From assembly GCA_023511625.1 (NCBI GenBank), contig JAIMBD010000012.1, positions 1 through 64,000 of the forward strand: a stretch of 64,000 nt of DNA. Direction: 5' to 3'. The notes below the pieces were generated by a model. It did not search any database. It was given only the letters and a program-made list of their open reading frames with translations, and had not been told where the DNA came from. This document shows positions 46,101-53,333 of the stretch, piece after piece (positions within the stretch are counted from its first letter, which is position 1; every line of letters starts with the position of its first letter). Origin of the DNA: Bacillota bacterium (GTDB taxonomy: Bacteria > Bacillota > Sulfobacillia > Sulfobacillales > Sulfobacillaceae). The position numbers and the translations under genes were made by a program.

Positions 46101-46423
46101 ACGGGGTCCAGGAGGGCAGTGAACCGGGTCAGGTCCACCACCACCTCCGGCCCGGCCCCCCATCCCACCGCCTGGCGGTCCACGTGAATCGGCCACGTCG
46201 GAAGCCGCCGTCGCAGCCGGTACAAGGTCGTGTTCAGGCGCATGCGTCCGTCAAAATCGACGCCCCCGTCCCACAGCAGGTCGGCCAGCTCCTCGCGCGT
46301 GAACCGCCGCTGCGGCTGCGCCGCCAAAAACCACAGCAGTGCCGCCGCGCGAGGGGAGCCGATGGCCACCGGCGCCCCCCCATACGTCACCCGCGGCGGC
46401 CCCAATAGGTCGATCCGCAGCAT
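43187..46423 (-). CDS. SARP/BTAD-type transcriptional activator with AAA ATPase and TPR domains
   Basis: A 1078-residue regulator. Residues 1-95 form an OmpR-type winged helix (LRIDLLGPPRVTYGG, then REELADLLWDGG and NTTLYRLRRRL); 96-245 the bacterial transcriptional activation (BTAD) domain (ending FEQWQERLRGELEVDPTEET). An AAA/NACHT-like ATPase follows with Walker A GLAGMGKT (311-318) and Walker B VVLAIDD (421-427), then TPR-like helical repeats (about 600-1060). AfsR-family proteins have this layout and bind 11-bp-phased heptamers. RBS GGAGG 11 bp before ATG 46423. Neighbouring promoters carry such repeats, so it is a prime candidate regulator of this island. Confidence 0.88.
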   Translation of the reverse strand: MLRIDLLGPPRVTYGGAPVAIGSPRAAALLWFLAAQPQRRFTREELADLLWDGGVDFDGRMRLNTTLYRLRRRLPTWPIHVDRQAVGWGAGPEVVVDLTRFTALLDPVGGRDDADRYGRLLDAVALWRGPFLSGFDLAGAEGYEAWLRQERHHWEARVLDAWDAIIEMEAAQDDWAAVRRHAMAALRVDYWQERFHRWMMLGLWREGDRAAALAHFEQWQERLRGELEVDPTEETVALADAIRRDASPVRRQRPTAQAAPGAAGGGWRVGQLPARRGWEPPWVERHPAGGAVLEALQAAQGPSPRLVVVEGLAGMGKTRFLRHVCEAIAGGEIPQGRVAWACCYETTSGIPFMPWAALVRGSLDGAVLERLADPHRAALGWLVPEFRVAVGDREPDTHAPDRTRQLCEAMAQGWAAQGGRVVLAIDDMQWADSASWAVLTHLVAADLPQVTVLVSVRPDELGGEYRRLIGDWARDGVARCVPLAPFRQEEVRRLVAAVAPNARVEQADEVWRRTAGHPLFVSVLLQELAQQGPTAPPLGAVPADAIGLAVEAWLGRISAPARAMVDALAAFPAPPAFELLRRVAGLSEELALAAWHELLRRGIVQEARYADDRVLIYGRLGGVQTSLCHDLVREVAGRQLSQVAWHVLHRRILAELDEVAAGAWDAACLAYHAEQAGLWDDAARWAVQAAGAAEQAGGFAEAMRWLEQASDYLQRLPVTQDRRRRWVELRLRLALLAWHTAPRQAAQIVQRLEIDAVDEASGEQQVAWWTRRTEGLMIQGQLQRATQVLERIVPWAGRIGKPGVEGMVRLRLAQLHALAGDLRRAAVEFEASAPLLAQGGVALWHAQCLGTWASTLATLGRFAEAEAVLAALDAGADAARHPMVPVLGKLHALTVYTQQEAWPRAVDVGRRLLPALRAGDHDALEYIALIFLGLPVARLGDVEGGVGLLQRAVTLGSRLGFRILLDRAYAYLAEALRDAGRPDRAREAAAHGLRIAQRDGYHFGTAMNLRILHALAASEDEAVAGIEAARATFMTMGALPEVARCERLLSAVVQDPAERRRWADSAEAWYRRLGMPWS

Positions 46424-46542
46424 GTCGATCCCCGCCTCCGCTTCCCGCTACCGCCTCCATCCCCCATCCCGTCTCGCAGGGACGTATCGGCCACCCTCGT
46501 GCGGCCGGTCTCACCGACCGCGTCCGACACCCCTTGCCTGCC

Positions 46543-46551
46543 ATTGTATCA
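46543..46551 (-). promoter_or_regulatory. extended -10 promoter of the SARP gene
   Basis: On the minus strand TGATACAAT (TACAAT with TG extension), 120 bp upstream of the start codon; GAGACA 18 bp upstream is a weak -35. No 11-bp repeat array is seen here, so the gene may be expressed constitutively. Confidence 0.5.
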
Positions 46552-46694
46552 AAATGATGGCAAGTCTGTCTCCAATTCCCACCCCTCGTGCGCCAGGTCC
46601 CGCGCGAAGCCCCGGCATGCCCGGTATGCATGGCCCCCAGCACCGGCAGCCATTTATCCGCAGGGGGCGGAGCAGGGCCGCGGCCCCCGAATGC

Positions 46695-46727
46695 GACGCG
46701 CGGCGGGCCTTTCGTCCGCCGCGCGTC
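46695..46727 (-). terminator. hairpin after the S53 peptidase gene
   Basis: A perfect 12-bp stem (GACGCGCGGCGG/CCGCCGCGCGTC) with a 9-base loop, 39 bp past the stop codon of the minus-strand peptidase gene. There is no T tract, so termination is likely but not certain. Confidence 0.55.
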
Positions 46728-46765
46728 CGCCGAGCCCGAACCCGGTGCAGATCGGGAGCCCCGGC

Positions 46766-49700
46766 TTACGGGATGCCGGCTGTCTGCTGCAGCTCCCCGG
46801 CCACGCCGCTGGCGACCGCATCGAGGCCACCCATCACCCAGCCCGCGTGCCAAGGCCCGTGCTGGGCCAGATAGGACGCCGTCGCTGCGGGGAGCGCCTG
46901 GGGTCCGGTCAATAGGATCGGTAGCTGGTACTCCCCCGCGAACGGGCCGGCGCTCAGCGCGTCGACAAAGGTGCCGCCGCCGCGGCCGTCCGCCGCCACC
47001 ACAAAGCCCTGCGCCTTGGGGAAGTAGGCGGCCGCAATCGCCGCGGCCGTCCCGTCGCGCGTCGCCCCGGCAATCCGGGTGACGGTCACCCCGGGCAGAG
47101 CCTGCAGCGCCGCCTGCAGAGCGCTGGAGACCGCGTCAGGCCCGCCGAGCACCACGATCTGGCGGATGTGCGCCGCCTGGATGAGGCTCCGCACGGCTGG
47201 CGGCACCGCGGCCGTGGCACCGGTCACCAGCGCCAGCGGTGCAGCCTGCATGTCCAACACCGGGCTCGCTGCCAGGGCGTCCACCATCGTCACGCCGTTG
47301 GCCACAAACAGCGTGGTCGCATCCGTCAGCCCATGCTGCGCAAGGTACTGGTCCACCAGGGCCGCCGTTTGGAACCGGTCCGCCCCCTCGAACTGGCGCA
47401 CCACCGTCAGGCCCTCCTGCTGGAGGGCGAAGACCACGGCATCCGAGATGGCGGCCGGCCCTCCGATCACGTACACCGTCGAGGCGTGCAGGGCGCGGAT
47501 CGCCGCCAGCACCGCCGGGCTCAGGCTGCCGGCCTCGGTCAGGAGGATCGGAGCATGTAGGGCCCCGGCCAAGCCGGCCGCCGACAGCGCGTCCGGGCTC
47601 GGACCGCCCTGGCCGGCGTTCGCCAGTACCACCGCGGAAGCGCCGTCGGGGAACGCCGCCTCGGCCGCCAAGATGGCGGTGCCGATCCGGTCGTTCCCGG
47701 CGATCCGCGGGACGCCGACCACGTCGGCGGCCGGGACGACCGCGAACAGGGTAAAGTGGGGCGTGGTGAACGCCAACGTCGTTCCGTTTAGCGTCCACGT
47801 CGGCAGCAGCTGCCAGGCGTCGGTCAGCGGGTTCCAGAACACCACGGCCGGCGGCGACGGCAGGGCGGCGTCCGTGACCGTCACCGTGGCGGGGGCGGCG
47901 AGCGGGCCGACGGGGTCGCCGGTCTGCGGGTCCGTGGCCGTGATCGCGAAGAGCAGCGCACCGGGGGGTGCCGCGGAGACCGATTGCGGCAGCGCCACCG
48001 TCGTCGACACGGTCAGCAAGACCAATCCGGAGACCGCTCCGGCCGGCACCGACACCTGCAGGGTGCCGCCGTTCGAGAGGCTCGCCGAGACTGTCCCGCC
48101 GCGCTGCCCGGAGATGGTGGCCGTGACCGTGCCGGTCCCACTCGGTGGCGGAGCCGGGGCACTGGACCCACCGCCACCACCGCCGCCCCCGCCGACGATG
48201 GGCGCGCCGCCACCACCGCCGCCACCACCGCCCCCCGTCTTGGGGTAGCCGATGGTCAGCGGGACCGAGGGGGAGCACACGGCGCCGCTGGCACCGGCAT
48301 TGCACACCGCCACGGTGGCGGTTCCCTCCTGGAGCGCGCCCGGCAACCCAAGGACGATCTGGGACGCCGTCCAGTCCACCGCCGGGTCGGCCCCGTACAC
48401 CGCGTAGACCGCCGCAGTGGTGGCACCAGCCGGCAGTTGGGCGAACTGGACCCACCCCGTTGGCGGGCCGAACGCGGACCCCGCGATGGTCAGCGTCCCG
48501 CCCGGCGGCACCGGCTGGGGTGTGACCTGGGCAATGGAGGGGACCACCGGGGTCAGCGCGTAGGGCCCCGCAGAAAGCGCGGCGTAGAGCTTGCCAACGT
48601 CCACGGCGCCGAGGCCGGTGACGGGGTTCCACTCGCCCGGGGTCACCGCGTAGGCACCGTTCCACCCCGCGGAGGCCTGGAAGAAGTCACCAGGATCCGC
48701 CTTGGCGAGGGCGTACAGGACCGGGTTGAGCGATCCCAGCCGCTGGCCGCCCAGCAGGGTGAAGAGATCCCCCACGTACCCCGCCCAGGTGGGCGCGGCA
48801 GCGCTGGTCCCCCCGGAGGAGCCCGTGCTGCCGTCCACGACGGTAGCCCAAAAGGGCGTCGTCGCATCCAAGGCGAGGTCGGGCACGCCGCGGTAGACGG
48901 CGTTGGGCACCAGGCCCTGCTGGTAGGCGGGCACCGGGAAGAGGCCGAAGCCCCCGCCCGAGGCCGCCTCCATCGGCGCGGGCGCCGTGACCATGTCCCC
49001 GTCGGGCGACCAGCCCCACTCCGACGACAGCGTGGCAGTGGCCCCAGCCCCGTACACGGCCGACTCCGTGCCGCCGACCGCCGTGACCGTAGGCAGCGCC
49101 GCGGGGAGCGTGACCTGCGGCTGCGTCGGGCTACTGGGGAAGGCGAACGCCCCCATGTCGCCCGACGACGCGACGACCGTCACGCCCTCGATCGCCAGCT
49201 GGTCTGCGACCTGCTGATATGCGGCCACGACCGCAGCCGACGGCGGAGTGGCAAAGCCCCAGGAGTTCGACAACACGTCCGGAGCCACCTCGGCCGCCGC
49301 CTCCCACGCGGACAGGAAGGTCCCGTTGGGATTCTCGGCGATTACGACGATGCGCGCGCCGGGATCGGTGGCCATGACCCGCTCGATGTCGAGCTCTAGC
49401 TCCTCCGTCCAGTTGGGCACGTACCCGCTGGGGACCAGGCCCGCAGACGAGGGCTCGTCATGTTCCTCGATGAGCGGCATGGGCAATCCGTATTGCGTGG
49501 CATAGGCCTGGATGTCCGACGAAAGGGATTGGCCCGATAAGGTGCTTCCCTGGGTGTAGCTCGCCCCGGCGATGATCGCCACCGTCGCCGGCGGACCCGC
49601 CTGGGTGGCCTGGCTGACCACCCCCGTCGCGTCGTACAGCGCGTTCCCGGTGGCGGGGTCCAAGGGGTCAAGATTCACCGTAGGGCCGGTGACCGTCACC

Positions 49701-51112
49701 GACACCTGGGCCAGGTACACGAAGCCCGTGGGCCCGTTGACCGGCTGGAGGGCCACCCACATGGGGCCGCTGTACGGTGCGCCGAGGACCGTGGCGAGGC
49801 GCGGTGCGTCGGCGTTGTTGAGGAAGTAGCTCGGCACCGTCAGCGTGATCCCTGTGGTCTCGATCCAAAGCGGCGGCACACCCGTCGGTAGCCCGCCCTG
49901 CGGGACCGAGACCGTGGCCGCCAGCGAGGCCGGCAACGAGGGCAGGGTGTCCAGGACCTCCTGGCCCGTGGGTACCGTCGCCGGCAGGTGCGCGTCGGGC
50001 TGGGCCGCCACCGGCTGCCCGAAGGTGATGGGGAACCCCACAACAGATCCGTCTGCGGAAAGGTAGAGCAAAATCTCTACCGATTCCGACACCGAATCGG
50101 CCACCTCAAGGATTGCGCGCCCTTGGGCATTGGTAGTCGCGAACGCCACAGGACTGGGACTGGCGGTTAATATATCGGCAGGGATGTATCCCCCACCCAC
50201 ACTGATGGACGCACTCGGAAGCGTATTCGGTCCCTGGTATCCGGCGGGGTAGGCTTCGGAGACCCCCACCTTTTGGTTGGCCACCGGCTGCCCGTTGTAC
50301 ACCACCTGGATCGTCACCGCGTCCCCTTGGGGGTTCGACGCGGGTGACGTGGGATAGAGGTATTGATAAGGCGCGGAGGGGTCGGTGGCGTTGAGGACCT
50401 CGACCGCGTACCCCGAGGATCCGGAGGCCCCCGCCGTCTGCAACCGGGCCGCCTGCAAAGGGGCCTGCATGGTGACCACCTGCGCCGGCCGGGGGCTAGC
50501 GCTCCCCGCAGGCGCGACGGTGGGGCGGTCGGAGAGCCCGCGGATGGCCGTCACGTACGGCGCGAACGCGGCGTCGAACGAGACCGGCCCGTCGGGGGCG
50601 AAGAACGGCGTGCCATCCGGTGCGACGTAGTTGCGGATCTGCGTCCCGAAGGTCGCGTCCACCGTCGCCACCGGCGCCGTGGCCTGCACCGCGAAGCCGT
50701 TGTCGGCCGTGCCGACCGCGGTGAATCCCCGGCCCGCGAGGTACTGCTCTACGCCCATGACCACCGGGGGCGGCGGGCCGAACTCTTGCGCCACCTGCTG
50801 CGGGGTCAGGAACTGCCGGTAGTCTGGGGATCCGGGCGTGCTCACCGCCTGGGCGTAGGCGTGAAAGCCGGGGCCCGGCTTGAGCAGGATCGTCACCCGC
50901 ATCGACTGGGTCGCCGGCGCCGCCGCCCCGGCGGTCGCCGCCGCCATGGCGCTCGGCGCCGCCTGCACGACGACACTGTACCCAGCCGGCGCCAGGGGCG
51001 CTGGGTCCGCCCCGGCGGCGCGGACGGGCGCGCCTGCGACCGCCAGGATCCAGGTTACGAGACTGAGCCAGGCCCCCCGCCAGGCCCAACGCCGCCAGCC
51101 GCTCAGTTGCAC
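46766..51112 (-). CDS. secreted S53 (sedolisin/kumamolisin) peptidase with three cell-wall-binding type 2 repeats
   Basis: A 1448-residue exported serine-carboxyl peptidase. Signal peptide about 1-34; pro-kumamolisin domain about 55-195 (SPDYRQFLTPQQVAQEFGP); an insert of about 300 residues with Ig-like character; catalytic domain about 500-845 with Glu571/Asp575 (EELELD), Asp652 (SSGDMGA) and Ser770 (GGTSAAAPTW), plus calcium-site WNPVTGLGAVD; an IPT/TIG-like domain (about 858-930); glycine-rich linkers; and three CWB2 repeats (last 310 residues). The tetrad is complete. Such enzymes work at acid pH. Start GTG 51112 behind GGAGAG; ATG 51148 is possible. Confidence 0.87.
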   Translation of the reverse strand: MQLSGWRRWAWRGAWLSLVTWILAVAGAPVRAAGADPAPLAPAGYSVVVQAAPSAMAAATAGAAAPATQSMRVTILLKPGPGFHAYAQAVSTPGSPDYRQFLTPQQVAQEFGPPPPVVMGVEQYLAGRGFTAVGTADNGFAVQATAPVATVDATFGTQIRNYVAPDGTPFFAPDGPVSFDAAFAPYVTAIRGLSDRPTVAPAGSASPRPAQVVTMQAPLQAARLQTAGASGSSGYAVEVLNATDPSAPYQYLYPTSPASNPQGDAVTIQVVYNGQPVANQKVGVSEAYPAGYQGPNTLPSASISVGGGYIPADILTASPSPVAFATTNAQGRAILEVADSVSESVEILLYLSADGSVVGFPITFGQPVAAQPDAHLPATVPTGQEVLDTLPSLPASLAATVSVPQGGLPTGVPPLWIETTGITLTVPSYFLNNADAPRLATVLGAPYSGPMWVALQPVNGPTGFVYLAQVSVTVTGPTVNLDPLDPATGNALYDATGVVSQATQAGPPATVAIIAGASYTQGSTLSGQSLSSDIQAYATQYGLPMPLIEEHDEPSSAGLVPSGYVPNWTEELELDIERVMATDPGARIVVIAENPNGTFLSAWEAAAEVAPDVLSNSWGFATPPSAAVVAAYQQVADQLAIEGVTVVASSGDMGAFAFPSSPTQPQVTLPAALPTVTAVGGTESAVYGAGATATLSSEWGWSPDGDMVTAPAPMEAASGGGFGLFPVPAYQQGLVPNAVYRGVPDLALDATTPFWATVVDGSTGSSGGTSAAAPTWAGYVGDLFTLLGGQRLGSLNPVLYALAKADPGDFFQASAGWNGAYAVTPGEWNPVTGLGAVDVGKLYAALSAGPYALTPVVPSIAQVTPQPVPPGGTLTIAGSAFGPPTGWVQFAQLPAGATTAAVYAVYGADPAVDWTASQIVLGLPGALQEGTATVAVCNAGASGAVCSPSVPLTIGYPKTGGGGGGGGGGAPIVGGGGGGGGGSSAPAPPPSGTGTVTATISGQRGGTVSASLSNGGTLQVSVPAGAVSGLVLLTVSTTVALPQSVSAAPPGALLFAITATDPQTGDPVGPLAAPATVTVTDAALPSPPAVVFWNPLTDAWQLLPTWTLNGTTLAFTTPHFTLFAVVPAADVVGVPRIAGNDRIGTAILAAEAAFPDGASAVVLANAGQGGPSPDALSAAGLAGALHAPILLTEAGSLSPAVLAAIRALHASTVYVIGGPAAISDAVVFALQQEGLTVVRQFEGADRFQTAALVDQYLAQHGLTDATTLFVANGVTMVDALAASPVLDMQAAPLALVTGATAAVPPAVRSLIQAAHIRQIVVLGGPDAVSSALQAALQALPGVTVTRIAGATRDGTAAAIAAAYFPKAQGFVVAADGRGGGTFVDALSAGPFAGEYQLPILLTGPQALPAATASYLAQHGPWHAGWVMGGLDAVASGVAGELQQTAGIP

Positions 51113-51311
51113 GATAGGACTCTCTCCTCCTTTGTCATGGTTCGTCATGGATACCTCGGCATCGCACGGGGCCCCGGAGGCCCGGCCGGGGCGGCGCGGG
51201 GGCGGCGCATCCGCCGAATCCCCGCCCTGCCTGCTCCGCCTTGGAAGCCACGAGCCGCCACGCGCCACACGGCATCGTCACACCGGGCGACCCCGCCCGA
51301 CACCGCCGTAG

Positions 51312-52949
51312 CTAGGACCCCACCCAGTACACGGCCTGCGGCGTCGTGAGCGTATTTGGCACGGGCTGCCCGCTGGGGTCCAGGACCTGAGCTTGGAACA
51401 GTTCGGTCACAACCTGAACCGGGGGAAGGTACACGACGTCCACCGTGGTCTGGTAGACGGCCTGGTAGGTCGCCGTGGTGATAGGACCGATGGTCTGTGA
51501 GTAGGGGAAGCCCCCGCTCCCGGTGATCTGCAGCGAGTCCCCCCCAAGCAGGTCGGTCGCCGTCACCGTCAGGGTGGTCGTGCCCGTCGGGTCGTTGTCC
51601 CCGACTATGGTCGGGTTCGCGCTCAACGACAGGGTCGGTAACGGAATCCACTGCACGTTGACGGGCGTCGCCTCGGCCACGGGGCTACCGGAGCCGGTTA
51701 CGATCTCCGCTGAGTAGGTCACCGTGCCACCGCTGGCCGGGCCGCTGTCGGTGATGGCGAAGGACACCGACTGGGTGTAGGTGGTCACCGTCTCATCCTG
51801 GTGCACCCCGTCGGAGCCCGTGATCTGCACCACATCGCCCGCCGGCACATCGGTGGCGGTGGCGGTCACGGTGGTGGGGGAGCCCACCCACAGAGTTTGC
51901 GGGTTGGCTTTCAACGCGATGCTAGGACTCGGCGGAGGGCTCGGCGAGCCACCGCCGCCACCCTGGAATGCCTCCGAGACCCACTCCACGGACACCGGCG
52001 CCGAGACCGCCACCACGCCCGGGGCGTTGGGCATCGCGCCCGGCGGCCCGATGTCGGCCTCGAACGTCTGGCTGGTGGCGATCGGCTCACTGACCTGCAC
52101 CACGCAGGGGGCAGTGGACAGGCAGCTCGTCACCAGGCTGTTGCTGGTCGTATCGACGATGTTCACGGCCCAGCTGGGGTTCGCCGCCGGCACGGCCGTG
52201 GCCGTCAGCTGGCTGGCTTGACCGACCGGCAGGATGGTGGGGTTGGCCGTCAGCGTCACCCCAGTCGGCGGAGGACCGGACGGAGGCGCGCCGGACTGGG
52301 TCGGGCCCGACGGCGGGCCACCGGGTGACGACGGCCCGGTAGGCGACAGCGGGCCGGACGGCGCTGTCGGTTGCGATGGCGCGCTGGGCAGCACCAGCGC
52401 CACACTGACCCCGTCGATCTTCTGCCCGTCGGTGTAGGCCTGCCCCTGCCCCGCGTAGGGGTCGGCGCTCGGCCCCCACGCCCGGTGCACCGGCGGGGCG
52501 TTCGCCAGCGACGTCAGGGCGCCCAAGGGCTCACCCGCCAGGAACGCCCGGAACATGGCCGCCGTCTGCAGGTAGGTAGCGCCCCCGAGTTGGACGACCA
52601 CGTCCCCCTCGCCGGCCAAGTCCTGACTCAACGCCGGGTCGGTCGCCGCCGTCCCGCCGAGCACCACCACTCCCGACCCCGGAGGCACCGCGCGCCACTG
52701 GTCGGCAAACACGACATGGGCGGCCGGGATGCCTGCCGCCAGTGCCGTGTGGTAGTCCTCCAAGTCAAACGCGCGCGTCACCACGACCTCAAGACTCTGC
52801 GGATTGAGCCCGAGGCTGGTGATCGTCTGGGAAGCCCACCCGCCTGCCGCGAGCACCGGCGCAGACACAGGGGCTCCGATTTCCAACGCCACCCCTAGCG
52901 CCACCCCCGCCAGCAGGGCCGCCGGGCGGCTTCGTGTGCGTCTTCTCAT
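51312..52949 (-). CDS. secreted protein with CWB2-like N-terminal domain and Ig-like repeats
   Basis: A 545-residue exported protein. A signal peptide (about 1-35) is followed by a domain (about 40-170; LEVVVTRAFDLEDYHTALAAG ... VVVLGG ... FRAFLAGE) that resembles a single cell-wall-binding type 2 fold, a 45-residue Pro/Ser/Gly linker, and three Ig-like repeats (about 230-330, 345-430, 435-545). The first Ig repeat has NIVDTTSNSLVTSC and a second cysteine, like the large Ig-like proteins beside it. Transcribed from the promoter at 53025-53081 and probably continuing into the S53 gene 199 bp downstream. Confidence 0.75.
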   Translation of the reverse strand: MRRRTRSRPAALLAGVALGVALEIGAPVSAPVLAAGGWASQTITSLGLNPQSLEVVVTRAFDLEDYHTALAAGIPAAHVVFADQWRAVPPGSGVVVLGGTAATDPALSQDLAGEGDVVVQLGGATYLQTAAMFRAFLAGEPLGALTSLANAPPVHRAWGPSADPYAGQGQAYTDGQKIDGVSVALVLPSAPSQPTAPSGPLSPTGPSSPGGPPSGPTQSGAPPSGPPPTGVTLTANPTILPVGQASQLTATAVPAANPSWAVNIVDTTSNSLVTSCLSTAPCVVQVSEPIATSQTFEADIGPPGAMPNAPGVVAVSAPVSVEWVSEAFQGGGGGSPSPPPSPSIALKANPQTLWVGSPTTVTATATDVPAGDVVQITGSDGVHQDETVTTYTQSVSFAITDSGPASGGTVTYSAEIVTGSGSPVAEATPVNVQWIPLPTLSLSANPTIVGDNDPTGTTTLTVTATDLLGGDSLQITGSGGFPYSQTIGPITTATYQAVYQTTVDVVYLPPVQVVTELFQAQVLDPSGQPVPNTLTTPQAVYWVGS

Positions 52950-53024
52950 AGGTGTTTCGCCTTTCTTCGCCTCGCTTCTGCGTTTCTCCGTGAAGGCGGC
53001 GCCGCGGGGCAGCCGCCCGGCGTC

Positions 53025-53081
53025 ACCGTAGCACCCCTCCGTGACACCCGCATGACACCCACTCTGGCAGCATCGTGACAG
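53025..53081 (-). promoter_or_regulatory. activator-type promoter with phased heptamers, minus direction
   Basis: Reading the minus strand: CTGTCAC (53081-53075), CTGCCAG (53070-53064), GTGTCAT (53058-53052), GTGTCAC (53047-53041). Within each pair the spacing is 11 bp and between pairs 12 bp. Ten bases after the last heptamer comes TACGGT (53030-53025), a -10 candidate. Same layout as the sites at 40120 and 53128. The gene starts at 52949. Confidence 0.65.
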
Positions 53082-53127
53082 CGCCGTCCTCTCGCACAGC
53101 GCCGGAGCCGCGGAGCACCCCCCCGCA

Positions 53128-53183
53128 ATGTCATGGGAGCGTCATGGACGTGTCATCGTGCGGTCAGGGTGGGGCGCTACGAT
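53128..53183 (+). promoter_or_regulatory. activator-type promoter with four 11-bp-spaced heptamers
   Basis: Heptamers ATGTCAT (53128), GCGTCAT (53139), GTGTCAT (53150) and CGGTCAG (53161) are spaced exactly 11 bp; ten bases later stands TACGAT (53178-53183). It drives the + gene at 53334 and is back-to-back with the minus promoter at 53025-53081. Confidence 0.7.
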
Positions 53184-53333
53184 GGCCCCGGGGCGGCGCG
53201 AACCCGGCGCGCCGCCCCAGCACGCGCCGACCCGTCCGCCCGGGCTGGTCCGCTGGCCCGTGGCGGGACCCCGGAAGCGGCGCATCGTCATGAGGCATCG
53301 CGAATCACGTCGAGAAGGAGGCGCATCCATGCC

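Noticed and set aside
50079-50099. Inverted repeat CCGATTC/GAATCGG and locally lower GC inside the S53 gene.
   Set aside because: It lies in coding sequence of an intact frame; a 7-bp repeat is expected by chance and shows no insertion boundary.
51132-51148. TTGTCAT and TCGTCAT near the start of the S53 gene as a further activator site.
   Set aside because: Spacing is 10 bp, orientation is opposite to the gene and the bases also serve as possible start codon region; no -10 follows at 10 bp.
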